This document shows, piece by piece, positions 37,185 to 44,155 of a DNA stretch of 44,155 nt. The stretch's first letter is position 1. The number at the start of each line of letters is the position of its first letter. Under the pieces are notes generated by a model. That model searched no databases. It was not told the origin of the DNA and saw nothing but the letters and a program-made list of their open reading frames with translations. Source of the DNA: Pseudoxanthomonas suwonensis (GTDB lineage: Bacteria > Pseudomonadota > Gammaproteobacteria > Xanthomonadales > Xanthomonadaceae); contig NZ_PDWP01000028.1 in NCBI RefSeq assembly GCF_010093235.1, positions 1 to 44,155 of the forward strand. The letters are read 5' to 3'. The translations under genes were made by a program, and so were the position numbers.

Positions 37185-38099
37185 TCAGCCGCGCGCGAGC
37201 AGCGCCTCCACTTCCTGCCGCGTCGGCGCATGCGCGCCGGCGCGGGTGCAGGCCGCGGCGGCGGTGGCGGCGGCAAAGCGCGCGTGCTCGCTTAGCGGGG
37301 CGTCCGGACGCAGCAGGCGGCTGGCAAGGAAACCACCAATGCAGGCATCACCGGCGCCCACGGTGTCCACCACCTCCACCGCGAATGCCGGCTGGGTGAA
37401 CCGCTCCCCGCCGGCGTACGCATCCATGCCCGCACCGCCGCGGGTATAGAGCAGCACCGCCGCAGGTGCCAGCGCGCGCACCCGCTCCAGCGCCGCATCG
37501 GCCTCGAGCGCCGGATAGATGTGGCGCAGGTCCTCGTCGGAGATCTTCAGCACCGCCGCGCGCGCGGCCAGCCGCTCGAACAGCGGCGGGGAATCCCCGC
37601 CCATCCGGGTGCGGCCGTGGGGGTCGAAGCTGACCGGGACGCCCGCATCGGCCAGGCGCAGCGCCAGCGCCACCAGGCGTTCGCCCAGCGGCTGCCGGAC
37701 CAGGCTGATGCAGCCGAAGTGGACGAACTGGCAGGCCGCTTCCCAGCCGGCCGGCAGCGCCGCCTCGTCGAAGGCCAGGTCGGCCGCATTCTCGCCGAGG
37801 AAGAAGTAGCGCGGCGGATCAATCTGGTGGACCACGGCCAGCAACGGCGGACGCGGCACCACCTGCAGGAAGCGCGGATCCAGCCCGGCTTCGCGCGACA
37901 GCTCCGCGAGGCGCGCACCGAACAGGTCGTCGCTCACGGCGCCGCCCCAGCCGGTTTCCCCGCCCAGCGTCGCCGCCACCCGCGCCACGTTCCAGCAGGC
38001 CCCGCCGGCGATGCTGCGCCAGCTGTCCTCGCCGGTGCGGACCAGGTCGGTAAGGGCTTCGCCGAACACGACAAGGCGGGGCAGGCCGGTTGGGGTCAT
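37185..38099 (-). CDS. PfkB-family carbohydrate kinase, probable fructokinase
   Basis: A 304-residue ribokinase-fold kinase. The first signature is visible around the substrate loop GGACWNVARVAATLGG (about 32-47) and the second as DTVGAGDACIGGF (about 248-260), whose Asp is the catalytic base. It likely makes fructose 6-phosphate from fructose and ATP, feeding the product of the neighbouring isomerase into glycolysis. The start is chosen at MTPTGLPRLVVFGEAL, the family N-terminus. The ORF could extend 12 residues. It converges with the isomerase gene (7-base gap) and follows the transporter gene on the same strand. Confidence 0.87.
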   Translation of the reverse strand: MTPTGLPRLVVFGEALTDLVRTGEDSWRSIAGGACWNVARVAATLGGETGWGGAVSDDLFGARLAELSREAGLDPRFLQVVPRPPLLAVVHQIDPPRYFFLGENAADLAFDEAALPAGWEAACQFVHFGCISLVRQPLGERLVALALRLADAGVPVSFDPHGRTRMGGDSPPLFERLAARAAVLKISDEDLRHIYPALEADAALERVRALAPAAVLLYTRGGAGMDAYAGGERFTQPAFAVEVVDTVGAGDACIGGFLASRLLRPDAPLSEHARFAAATAAAACTRAGAHAPTRQEVEALLARG

Positions 38100-38160
38100 C
38101 GCAAGGCTTCGTCTGGCGGGGTGGCTGCCGGGCACGCGCCATGCCCGGCAGGAAGCTCAC

Positions 38161-39465
38161 TCAGGTTTCGGCCGGAGCACTCTCCAGCCGCGGCCGGCCG
38201 GAAAGCATGCCGGCGCGCACCATCAGGCCATAGCCGGCGATGCAGGCGTAGCAGGCCACCGGCACCAGCAGCGCCGGCGCCAGGCCGACACGATCCGCGG
38301 CCAGGCCCATCAGCAGCGGCACGATCGCGCCACCCACGATCGCCAGGCACAGCAGCCCGGAGCCGCCGGCAGTGTCCTCGCCCAGGCCATCGATCGACAA
38401 GGTGAAGATCGTCGGGAACATCACCGAGTTGAACAGGCCAATGGACAGGATCGCCACCGCCGCCGGCGTGCCTTCCAGCACGGTGGCCGCCAGCAGGCCC
38501 AGGGAGGCTGCACCGAGCGCGCAGGCCGCCAGCACCAGGCCGGCCGGGACGAAGCGCAGCACCCACGAGCCGATGAAGCGGCCGACCATCGCCAGGCCCC
38601 AGTACACCGCGATCAGGTTGCCCGCGGCGTGCTCGCTGGTGGTGGCGCCGACCATGATCAGGTAGTTGACCAGGGCGCTGCCGACCGCGACCTCGGCGCC
38701 GACGTAGAGGAAGATCGACAGCGCGCCCAGGCTCAGGCGCGGGATCCTCAGCAGGCGCAGGTAGTCGCCCTGGCGCATGGCATGGACGGCCGGCACCGGC
38801 GAGCGCCGCAGCCACCAGCACAGGGCCGCCAGCGTCACCAGCACGCCGGCGATGATCATGTACGGCAGGCGCACGTGGCTGGCCTGCTCCACGCGGAACG
38901 CCGCCAGCGCGGCCTCGTCCATGCCGGGCGCGGGCTCCGCCACGCCGGCGGCCAGGATCAGGGCCGAACCGAACAGCGGGCCGAGCATCGTGCCGAAGGA
39001 ATTGAAGGCCTGGGCCAGGGGCAGGCGGCTATGCGAGCGCGCCGGATCGCCGAGGCCCGCGGCCAGCGGGGTGGCGGCGACCTGGACCACGGTGATTCCC
39101 GCGGCCAGCACGAACAGCGCGGCCAGGAACGCCGGATACCAGCCCAGCGAGGCGGCCGGCGAGAACATCAGGCAGCCACCGGCCATCACCAGCAGGCCCA
39201 GCACGATGCCGCGCATGTAGCCGATCCGGCTGACCAGCAGCGCCGCCGGGATCGAGACGATGAAGTAGGCCAGGAAGAAGCAGAACTGGGTGAGCATCGC
39301 CTCGGCATAGCCGAGCGAGAAGGTGGCCTTGAGCTTGGGGATCAGCACGTCCACCAGGACGGTGCAGAAACCCCAGGCGAAGAACAGCGCGATCACCAGC
39401 GGCAGCAGCCGCTGGCCATGGATCGCGCCGCCGGCGCCTGCGGGACTCGGGGCGGGTGCATGCAT
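38161..39465 (-). CDS. FucP/GluP-type MFS sugar:H+ symporter
   Basis: A 434-residue major facilitator with 12 hydrophobic helices. The FucP-like features are the first helix ALFFAWGFCTVLVDVLIPKLK, the FFLAYFIVSIPAALLVSRIGY loop, QVAATPLAAGLGD and QAFNSFGTMLGP. This group carries fucose, glucose/galactose or mannose/fructose. With the kinase 61 bases downstream, I expect mannose or fructose. The start is MHAPAPSP, after which the membrane region begins at about residue 20. An open frame continues far upstream but is antisense to ubiA. Confidence 0.88.
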   Translation of the reverse strand: MHAPAPSPAGAGGAIHGQRLLPLVIALFFAWGFCTVLVDVLIPKLKATFSLGYAEAMLTQFCFFLAYFIVSIPAALLVSRIGYMRGIVLGLLVMAGGCLMFSPAASLGWYPAFLAALFVLAAGITVVQVAATPLAAGLGDPARSHSRLPLAQAFNSFGTMLGPLFGSALILAAGVAEPAPGMDEAALAAFRVEQASHVRLPYMIIAGVLVTLAALCWWLRRSPVPAVHAMRQGDYLRLLRIPRLSLGALSIFLYVGAEVAVGSALVNYLIMVGATTSEHAAGNLIAVYWGLAMVGRFIGSWVLRFVPAGLVLAACALGAASLGLLAATVLEGTPAAVAILSIGLFNSVMFPTIFTLSIDGLGEDTAGGSGLLCLAIVGGAIVPLLMGLAADRVGLAPALLVPVACYACIAGYGLMVRAGMLSGRPRLESAPAET

Positions 39466-40049
39466 CGGTTCTGGTCTCCGTGGATGGCGGCCACCTGCCG
39501 CCAGGGGCGGTAGCCGTTGCGAATGCGGCGTGGGACGTCGGGCGGACAACGGTGCCCGATGCGGACCTGGCGGAAGCGCGGGCGAACCGCACGCGCCGTC
39601 CTTGCCCGGCCCGGCGATCGCACCACGATGCTCCCCGGGAGCTTGCCCTCGCGCAAGCCGAGCCCCCTGAAGCCCCCTTCCCGCCAGGCGGGCAACGTTA
39701 GCCGTTGCGCCCGCCAGCGGCATCCTGCGACGCAGCAGCAACCGGATTCCTTCCCCATCTCCCATCGGAACAGGGGCTGGGGGAGAGGACCGGTTGCCGC
39801 ATGCCGCAATCGTCCGCAACCACTCACACGGAGCACGGGTAAGCCCACCTGGGGAATGGAGCACGACGGACCCATGACCCGCCGCAACCACGGATGCGGC
39901 CTTCGGCCTTATCCGGGCTACGTGTGTGCGTCGTAGCGCCAGCGGCGCCCCGGCGAGGGAACGGCTCGTGTCCCGAGGGGAAGGGCGATGCGTGCTCCTG
40001 ACAGTCCGCCCGGCACGACTGGACGGGGGTTGCCGGCGCGCCGAAGCGG
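39466..40049. other. Intergenic region upstream of the sugar transporter
   Basis: 584 bases without a gene. It should hold the promoter of the transporter-fructokinase pair. The 11-mer TAGCCGTTGCG occurs twice (39511-39521 and 39699-39709), and the second copy is part of the inverted repeat GCAACG-TTAGC-CGTTGC (39692-39708), a candidate repressor site. A REP-like element lies at 39891. No sigma-70 pair is convincing by eye. Confidence 0.5.
39891..39922. repeat. Single REP-like hairpin, same family as the array at 30 kb
   Basis: Carries GGATGCGGCC-TTC-GGCCTTATCC followed by GGGCTACG, the reverse orientation of the first hairpin in the 29.9-30.5 kb units. It shows that the palindrome moves or spreads independently of the composite unit. 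Confidence 0.8.
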
Positions 40050-40949
40050 TTACAGGGCGTAATGGAGGGCGATGCCGGCGAAGATCGCCGCGCCCACCCA
40101 GTTGTTGTGCAGGAAGGCCCGGAAGCAGGCCGCGCGTTCGCGGTGGCGCGCCATCACGAACTCCTGCACGACCAGCACCGTCGCCACACCCATCGCCACC
40201 CAGTACGCCACGCCCAGCCCAGCCTGGCGACCGACCAGGACCAGCGCCAGCAGCATCAGCACGTAGAGGATGCCCTGGGCCACGAGGTCCAGGTCGCCGA
40301 ACAGGATGGCGGTGGACTTCGATCCGGCGCGGATGTCGTCCTCGCGATCCACCATCGCGTACCAGGTGTCGTATGCGGTGGACCAGAGGATGTTGGCGCA
40401 GTAAAGAAGCCAGGCCAGCGCCGGCACCTCGCCCTGGACCGCGGCGAACGCCATCGGGATGCCCCAGCCGAAAGCCATGCCCAGGTACACCTGGGGCAGG
40501 TAGGTATAGCGTTTCAGGTACGGATAGGTGGCCGCCAGGAACAGGCCGCCGAAGCTCAGCAGGATCGTCAGCCGGTTGAGCGTAAGCACCAGGGCGAAGG
40601 CCACCAGCATCAGCACCGCGAACACGGCCAGGGCCTCGCGGCCGGAGACGGCGCCGGTGGCCAGCGGGCGGTCGCGGGTGCGCTCGACCCTCGGGTCGAG
40701 CCAGCGGTCGGCGTAGTCGTTGATCACGCAGCCGGCCGAGCGCGTCAGCCACACGCCGCCGGTGAACACGAACAGGGTCCAGGGATCCGGCACGCCGCCG
40801 GCGGCCAGCCACAGGGCCCACCAGGTCGGCCACAGCAGCAGGAGCACGCCGATCGGGCGATCGCCCCTGACCAGCTTCCAGTAAAGCCCCAGGCGGTCGC
40901 GCCAGCCCGGGCCCGGCGCGGCGGCCGGCTCGTAACGTTCGTAAGCCAT
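40050..40949 (-). CDS. ubiA: 4-hydroxybenzoate polyprenyltransferase UbiA
   Basis: Integral membrane enzyme that attaches the polyprenyl tail to 4-hydroxybenzoate in ubiquinone synthesis. The 299-residue protein has eight to nine membrane helices. The two Mg-diphosphate motifs are NDYADRWLD (77-85) followed by [11 protein letters not shown], and [13 protein letters not shown] (193-205), both intact. The start MAYERYEP matches a length normal for UbiA. It lies 49 bases downstream of the BY-kinase gene on the same strand. Confidence 0.95.
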   Translation of the reverse strand: MAYERYEPAAAPGPGWRDRLGLYWKLVRGDRPIGVLLLLWPTWWALWLAAGGVPDPWTLFVFTGGVWLTRSAGCVINDYADRWLDPRVERTRDRPLATGAVSGREALAVFAVLMLVAFALVLTLNRLTILLSFGGLFLAATYPYLKRYTYLPQVYLGMAFGWGIPMAFAAVQGEVPALAWLLYCANILWSTAYDTWYAMVDREDDIRAGSKSTAILFGDLDLVAQGILYVLMLLALVLVGRQAGLGVAYWVAMGVATVLVVQEFVMARHRERAACFRAFLHNNWVGAAIFAGIALHYAL

Positions 40950-40998
40950 GCCGCAAAGGTTAGCAGGCCGGTGGCCACCGCCGGCCTGCCCGGGTGCC

Positions 40999-43224
40999 TC
41001 AGGCGCTGCCCGCCTTGTACTCGTAATAGCCGTAGCTGTAGTAGCCGGTAGCGCGCTTCTCCACGGCGTTGAAGATGGTGCCCTTGACCTGCACGCCGTT
41101 CTGCTCGAAGCGCTTGACCGCCAGCAGGATCTCCTTGGCCTGGTTCAGGCCGAAGCGGGTCACCAGCAGGCTGGAGCCGGCATGGGAGGCGATGATCGCC
41201 GCATCGGTCACCGCCAGGATCGGCGGGGTATCGATGATCACCAGGTCGTACTGCGCCGACAGCGCGCCGAGGACCTGGCCGAAGCGCTGGTGCATCAGCA
41301 GCTCGGACGGGTTCGGCGGGATCTCGCCGCGGACCATGTAATGCATGTTCGGCAGGCCCGACGCCTCGCGCACCGCGGCGCCGACGTCGAGCTTGCCGAC
41401 CAGCACCTCGGACAGGCCCTCCTTGTGGTCCACGCCCAGGAGCTTGTGCAGGGTGCCCTTGCGCAGGTCCGCGTCGATCACCAGCACGCGCTGCCCGGCC
41501 TGGGCCACCACCGCGGCCAGGTTCGCGGAGACGAAGGTCTTGCCGACGCCCGGGCGCGGGCCCGTGATGGTGAGGATGTTGTTCTTCGCCTCCAGCATCG
41601 CGAAGTGCAGGCTGGTGCGCAGGCTGCGCAGCGCCTCGACGGCCAGGTCGGCGGGATCGGCCACCGCCAGCAGGTGCTGGCGGCCGTCGGCGCGGATGTG
41701 GTGGACGCCCTTGCGGTCGCGCTTGCTCGCCGGAAGCACCTTGGAATTGCTCAGCGGAACGGCGGCGTACACCGGCAGGCCCAGCTCCTCGATCACCGCC
41801 GGGTCCTCGATGCCGGGGTTGAGCATGCGCTGCAGGAAAACGCCGGCGACGGCGAGGAAACCGCCAAGCAGCGTCGCGATCAACACCACCAGCGACTTGC
41901 GCGGCTTGACCGGCCTGGAAGTATCTACCACCGCCGGGTCGACAATGCGGACGTTACCGACAGTACCCGCTCTCGCCACGTCGAGCTGCTGGGCCTGATT
42001 GAGCAATGCGGTATACAACTCGTTGGATACCTGCAGATCCCGAGTCAGGCGAAGTAACTCCTGTTGGGTATCCGGCAGCTCGCTTACCTGACGCCGGAAG
42101 CCAGCCTTGCGCGCCTCCAGCTCGCCGATCTGGTTCAGTAAGGCACGGTATGCCGGGTGATCCCGGGTGAAGCTCCGATCCATCTCAGCCTGCTTCAAAC
42201 GCAGCTGCTGGATGGCGGTCTCGACGGCAACCTCCTGATCCAGAAGGCCTTTGGTCTGCATGGTGATGTCGACAGAGTTGGCAGAGGACTGATACCTAGC
42301 CATTGCCTCCTGCGCCTCTTCGACCTGCTTGCGCACCGTCGGCAGTTGCTCCTTCACGAACCTCAGCTGCGCCGCAGCCTCTGCAGAGCTACGCTCGACA
42401 TTCTGGCGTACATACCCTTCGACCACTTTTTGCAGAACAGCTTCCGCCCTGCCCGGATCAGTGTGCTCGTATGAGACCTGGAGAATCCCGGATTCCTTGC
42501 CCTGCTCGGACACGCGCACCTGCTGCTGCAAGCCAGTCACCACATCCAGGAAGCGGCGCTTGGTCACAGTGAATGTCATTCCCGGATTTCCCCGTAGCGC
42601 GGTTACCTCAACCACGATCTCGCCACGCTGTGAAGTCTCGCCAAGCCTGCCTCGGATCAGCTCCCCACCATCCGGTCGGCGAAGCACGTAGGAAGCAGGT
42701 TCGGGGCCGAGTTCGAGTTCAAGAGGAACTCCGATCAGTCCAGACGGCAGATCCAGGCGCTGGAATTCCAAGTGCTCGCCACCCCAGCCGTAGCCTTTCA
42801 GCCCAAGGAAGGGGGGCGCTACGCTATCCGGCGCATCGCCCCTGTATCGCCTCGCGATCGCATTACCGAACACGGGGAACCGCCGAGGCTCGACCCGAAT
42901 ATCAAGATTGAGCTCTTGCACGGCCGAACCAACAACCGTGCGTGACGTAAGGAGCGCCACCTCAGTTGTAGCGGCAACACTCCCGCCACCTGCGAGCGAG
43001 GTGAGATCGGAAAGCCCCGGAATCGAAGGCATCTTCGACTCGACCTGGACCATCGCCTGCGCCCTGTAAACGGGCGCAGCCAGCTGTACGTAGAGAACGC
43101 TCAGTACAAAGAAGAGGGCGGTCGTCGCAATGATCCACCACTTCTTGTCGAGCAGTACACCTACCAGCTCGCGCAGATCGATCTCATCCTCGGTGCCTGG
43201 CGTTGCCGCCGATTCCTTGCCCAT
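40999..43224 (-). CDS. Wzc/EpsB-type polysaccharide co-polymerase with BY-kinase domain
   Basis: A 741-residue inner-membrane protein for exopolysaccharide chain-length control and export. Order: cytoplasmic stub, helix 1 (30-48), Wzz periplasmic domain with coiled coil (about 260-400), helix 2 (443-465), then the bacterial tyrosine kinase domain. The kinase has Walker [10 protein letters not shown] (555-563, Lys562), Walker A' VLVIDADLR (580-588) and Walker B LVIIDTPP (661-668). The C-terminal cluster [11 protein letters not shown] has six Tyr, the autophosphorylation tail. Partner phosphatase gene 52 bases upstream. By hand counts, GC is about 63-68% over the kinase half but often 53-62% over the N-terminal half, unlike the rest of the window. 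Confidence 0.93.
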   Translation of the reverse strand: MGKESAATPGTEDEIDLRELVGVLLDKKWWIIATTALFFVLSVLYVQLAAPVYRAQAMVQVESKMPSIPGLSDLTSLAGGGSVAATTEVALLTSRTVVGSAVQELNLDIRVEPRRFPVFGNAIARRYRGDAPDSVAPPFLGLKGYGWGGEHLEFQRLDLPSGLIGVPLELELGPEPASYVLRRPDGGELIRGRLGETSQRGEIVVEVTALRGNPGMTFTVTKRRFLDVVTGLQQQVRVSEQGKESGILQVSYEHTDPGRAEAVLQKVVEGYVRQNVERSSAEAAAQLRFVKEQLPTVRKQVEEAQEAMARYQSSANSVDITMQTKGLLDQEVAVETAIQQLRLKQAEMDRSFTRDHPAYRALLNQIGELEARKAGFRRQVSELPDTQQELLRLTRDLQVSNELYTALLNQAQQLDVARAGTVGNVRIVDPAVVDTSRPVKPRKSLVVLIATLLGGFLAVAGVFLQRMLNPGIEDPAVIEELGLPVYAAVPLSNSKVLPASKRDRKGVHHIRADGRQHLLAVADPADLAVEALRSLRTSLHFAMLEAKNNILTITGPRPGVGKTFVSANLAAVVAQAGQRVLVIDADLRKGTLHKLLGVDHKEGLSEVLVGKLDVGAAVREASGLPNMHYMVRGEIPPNPSELLMHQRFGQVLGALSAQYDLVIIDTPPILAVTDAAIIASHAGSSLLVTRFGLNQAKEILLAVKRFEQNGVQVKGTIFNAVEKRATGYYSYGYYEYKAGSA

Positions 43225-43251
43225 TATTCTTCTTCCGTTCGTGTGCGGTTT

Positions 43252-43260
43252 GGGGGGGGG
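43252..43260. repeat. Homopolymer of nine G (nine C on the coding strand)
   Basis: Lies in the 52-base gap between the phosphatase stop and the BY-kinase start, 27 bases before that start. Nine-base homopolymers are rare here. Slippage would change the spacing in the leader but no coding frame. Confidence 0.85.
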
Positions 43261-43276
43261 CGCCGCCGAAGCGACA

Positions 43277-43717
43277 TCACTTGATATAGGGAACCCAGCT
43301 GTCGACGCAGTCGTCGATAAGTCTGTACACGTGCTGGAATGCTTCGCGGTGCTGGCGGTATGGATCGGGGATTTCCTGCTGACCCCGCCACTTGCCCAGC
43401 AGGAAGGTCTTGCCACTGACTTGGGGAACCTCGCGCACGATCCGGGCGTGGTGCGACTGCTCCATCACCAGGACCAAATCGGCTGCCACCAGAACCGACG
43501 GTGTCGCTTGCCGCGCCACGTGGCTATCCGGATCGATGCCGTTCTCCCGCAGCAATGTCGCCGCCTGCGGATCAACGGGGCGTCCGACCAGTGCTTGAAG
43601 CCCCGCCGAAGAAACCTCGACGTTCGACCGCCCTTGCAAACGGCGTCGCATGAGCAATTCGGCGGTTGGGCTACGACATATATTGCCTACGCAGACGAAC
43701 AGTATCTTCCTGAACAC
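43277..43717 (-). CDS. Low-molecular-weight protein tyrosine phosphatase (Wzb/Etp type)
   Basis: A 146-residue phosphatase. The P-loop CVGNICRSPTAE opens the protein with nucleophile Cys9 and Arg15, and the general-acid Asp is in IPDPYRQ near residue 115. It would dephosphorylate the Tyr tail of the adjacent BY-kinase. I use the GTG start that gives VFRKILFVCVGNICRS, the family N-terminus. An ATG at 43855 would add 46 residues of unrelated, basic sequence. The Shine-Dalgarno is weak. GC is the lowest in the window, near 50% in its 5' part. Confidence 0.88.
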   Translation of the reverse strand: MFRKILFVCVGNICRSPTAELLMRRRLQGRSNVEVSSAGLQALVGRPVDPQAATLLRENGIDPDSHVARQATPSVLVAADLVLVMEQSHHARIVREVPQVSGKTFLLGKWRGQQEIPDPYRQHREAFQHVYRLIDDCVDSWVPYIK

Positions 43718-43848
43718 GTAAAGCCGGTCCCGGATTTTTACAAAAGTAAATAGGGGGTTGGGTGGTTGCCGGAACCAGCTTAACCGAACACCGGGCCATG
43801 CTGCAGCGCGGCGGCGTGAAGGTTTCGTCAATAAGCATTTGATTGCGT

Positions 43849-43878
43849 TTGACATTTCACAACCTCTGCGCTTACTGT
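43849..43878 (+). promoter_or_regulatory. Sigma-70 promoter of the divergent small exported protein
   Basis: Perfect -35 TTGACA (43849-43854), with TACTGT (43873-43878) 18 bases on as -10. The leader then runs about 40 bases to a TAGGAG Shine-Dalgarno (43910-43915) and the ATG at 43925. The same gap should hold the opposite-facing promoter for the phosphatase-kinase pair, and TTTAC/GTAAA (43737-43750) is a small inverted repeat there. Confidence 0.55.
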
Positions 43879-43924
43879 CCGAATTGTGCAGGGTCCCCTC
43901 CAACCCCCCTAGGAGCACTCCCCC

Positions 43925-44155
43925 ATGAAAACGAAACTTTCTGCCTTGGCCGTGGCGATCGGCTTGGTTATCCATCCCTATGCTTTTGCGCAGGAGCAGC
44001 AGGAACAGACCGGTCAGCCTGGTGGCACCGAGGTTGCAGCCGAAGAAGGCGCAGTTAGCACCACCGCTATCGTTGCTGGCACCGCTCTGGCAGCCGCGGG
44101 CATCTTGGCCGCGGCTGCCAGAGCGGTGCCAGCAACGATAGCGGTGGTGCTAACT
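43925..44155 (+). CDS. Short exported Ala-rich protein, YjbE-like, cut by the window end
   Basis: Starts with MKTKLSALAVAIGLVIHPYA and a signal-peptidase site after AFA (about residue 22). Then comes a Gln/Glu/Gly-rich stretch and a hydrophobic Ala-rich segment (STTAIVAGTALAAAGILAAAA). This matches the plan of small YjbE-type proteins found beside exopolysaccharide genes: signal peptide, acidic linker, Ala-rich helix, then normally an Asp/Thr/Gly tail. No stop occurs before the end. Only about the first 60 codons (to roughly 44105) can be trusted, because the rest is the mirror arm of a fold-back repeat. Function unknown; an exopolysaccharide role is inferred from the neighbours. Confidence 0.6.
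   Translation, partial: MKTKLSALAVAIGLVIHPYAFAQEQQEQTGQPGGTEVAAEEGAVSTTAIVAGTALAAAGILAAAARAVPATIAVVLT
44053..44155. repeat. Perfect 47-bp inverted repeat closing the window (fold-back end)
   Basis: Left arm 44053-44099, 9-base spacer GCATCTTGG, right arm 44109-44155, with no mismatch. The right arm ends exactly at the last base. The left arm is plausible coding sequence of the small exported protein, so the right arm is most simply a snap-back assembly or amplification artefact. Confidence 0.97.

Noticed and set aside
38161-40956. 931-residue ORF on the minus strand
   Set aside because: Only the last 434 codons encode the transporter. The upstream part is another frame of ubiA and an intergenic region with a REP element.
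44053-44155. Hairpin telomere or a real giant terminator
   Set aside because: The family has circular chromosomes, the right arm stops exactly at the last base, and the left arm is normal coding sequence. A fold-back artefact explains all three.

Overview
The window reads as chromosomal DNA of a high-GC gammaproteobacterium, most likely Lysobacteraceae/Xanthomonadaceae (Lysobacter, Luteimonas or Pseudoxanthomonas type). This is inferred from the strong G/C third-position bias, the gene set (tatABC, glyQS, tamAB, a family S46 dipeptidyl-peptidase, bioB-bioF-bioH-bioC, a FucP-type sugar transporter with a mannose-isomerase-like AGE protein) and GGGATTC-rich intergenic repeats with REP-like hairpins. 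No rRNA, tRNA, CRISPR, prophage or transposase gene was seen. The right end looks like a contig end, because it closes in a perfect 47-base fold-back.

Layout. 0.2-3.1 kb (minus): ferrochelatase hemH, an alpha/beta hydrolase and a CysG-like protein with a decayed methyltransferase half. 3.2-5.6 kb (plus): a SYLF-domain exported protein, then tatA-tatB-tatC. 5.6-7.3 kb (minus): a membrane protein and a class I glutamine amidotransferase. 7.4-19.0 kb (plus): glyQ-glyS, the outer-membrane assembly pair tamA-tamB, an S46 peptidase with DPP11-type specificity residue, and a small frameshifted secreted protein. 19.1-21.5 kb: tex with a strong terminator. 21.6-24.7 kb: a cation-efflux protein, an AhpD-like protein diverging from a BigR-like repressor with a membrane rhodanese, and a GST. 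24.8-26.6 kb (minus): mnmG. 26.7-27.1 kb: no convincing ORF, but a sigma-54-like promoter, a structured small-RNA candidate with a very strong terminator, and more inverted repeats. 27.1-29.9 kb: a Gly/Tyr-rich lipoprotein, a Thr/Ser dehydratase, a YdcF protein and a SnoaL-like protein. 29.9-30.6 kb: three tandem composite repeat units. 30.7-35.0 kb (minus): the biotin operon bioB-bioF-unknown-bioH-bioC, headed by a site closely resembling the E. coli BirA operator. 35.1-39.5 kb: comF and a putative mannose module (isomerase, fructokinase, transporter). 40.0-44.2 kb: ubiA, then the edge of an exopolysaccharide region (BY-kinase, low-molecular-weight tyrosine phosphatase, and a divergent short exported Ala-rich protein cut by the window end).

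Most genes are core housekeeping. The points worth follow-up are mainly regulatory or structural: the candidate sigma-54 small RNA at 26.7 kb, the BirA operator that also covers the comF start, the leaderless-looking persulfide-sensor gene, the composition break inside the BY-kinase gene, the vestigial SUMT domain of the CysG-like protein, and the terminal fold-back. Everything was read by eye. Family names rest on recognised motifs, not on database searches.
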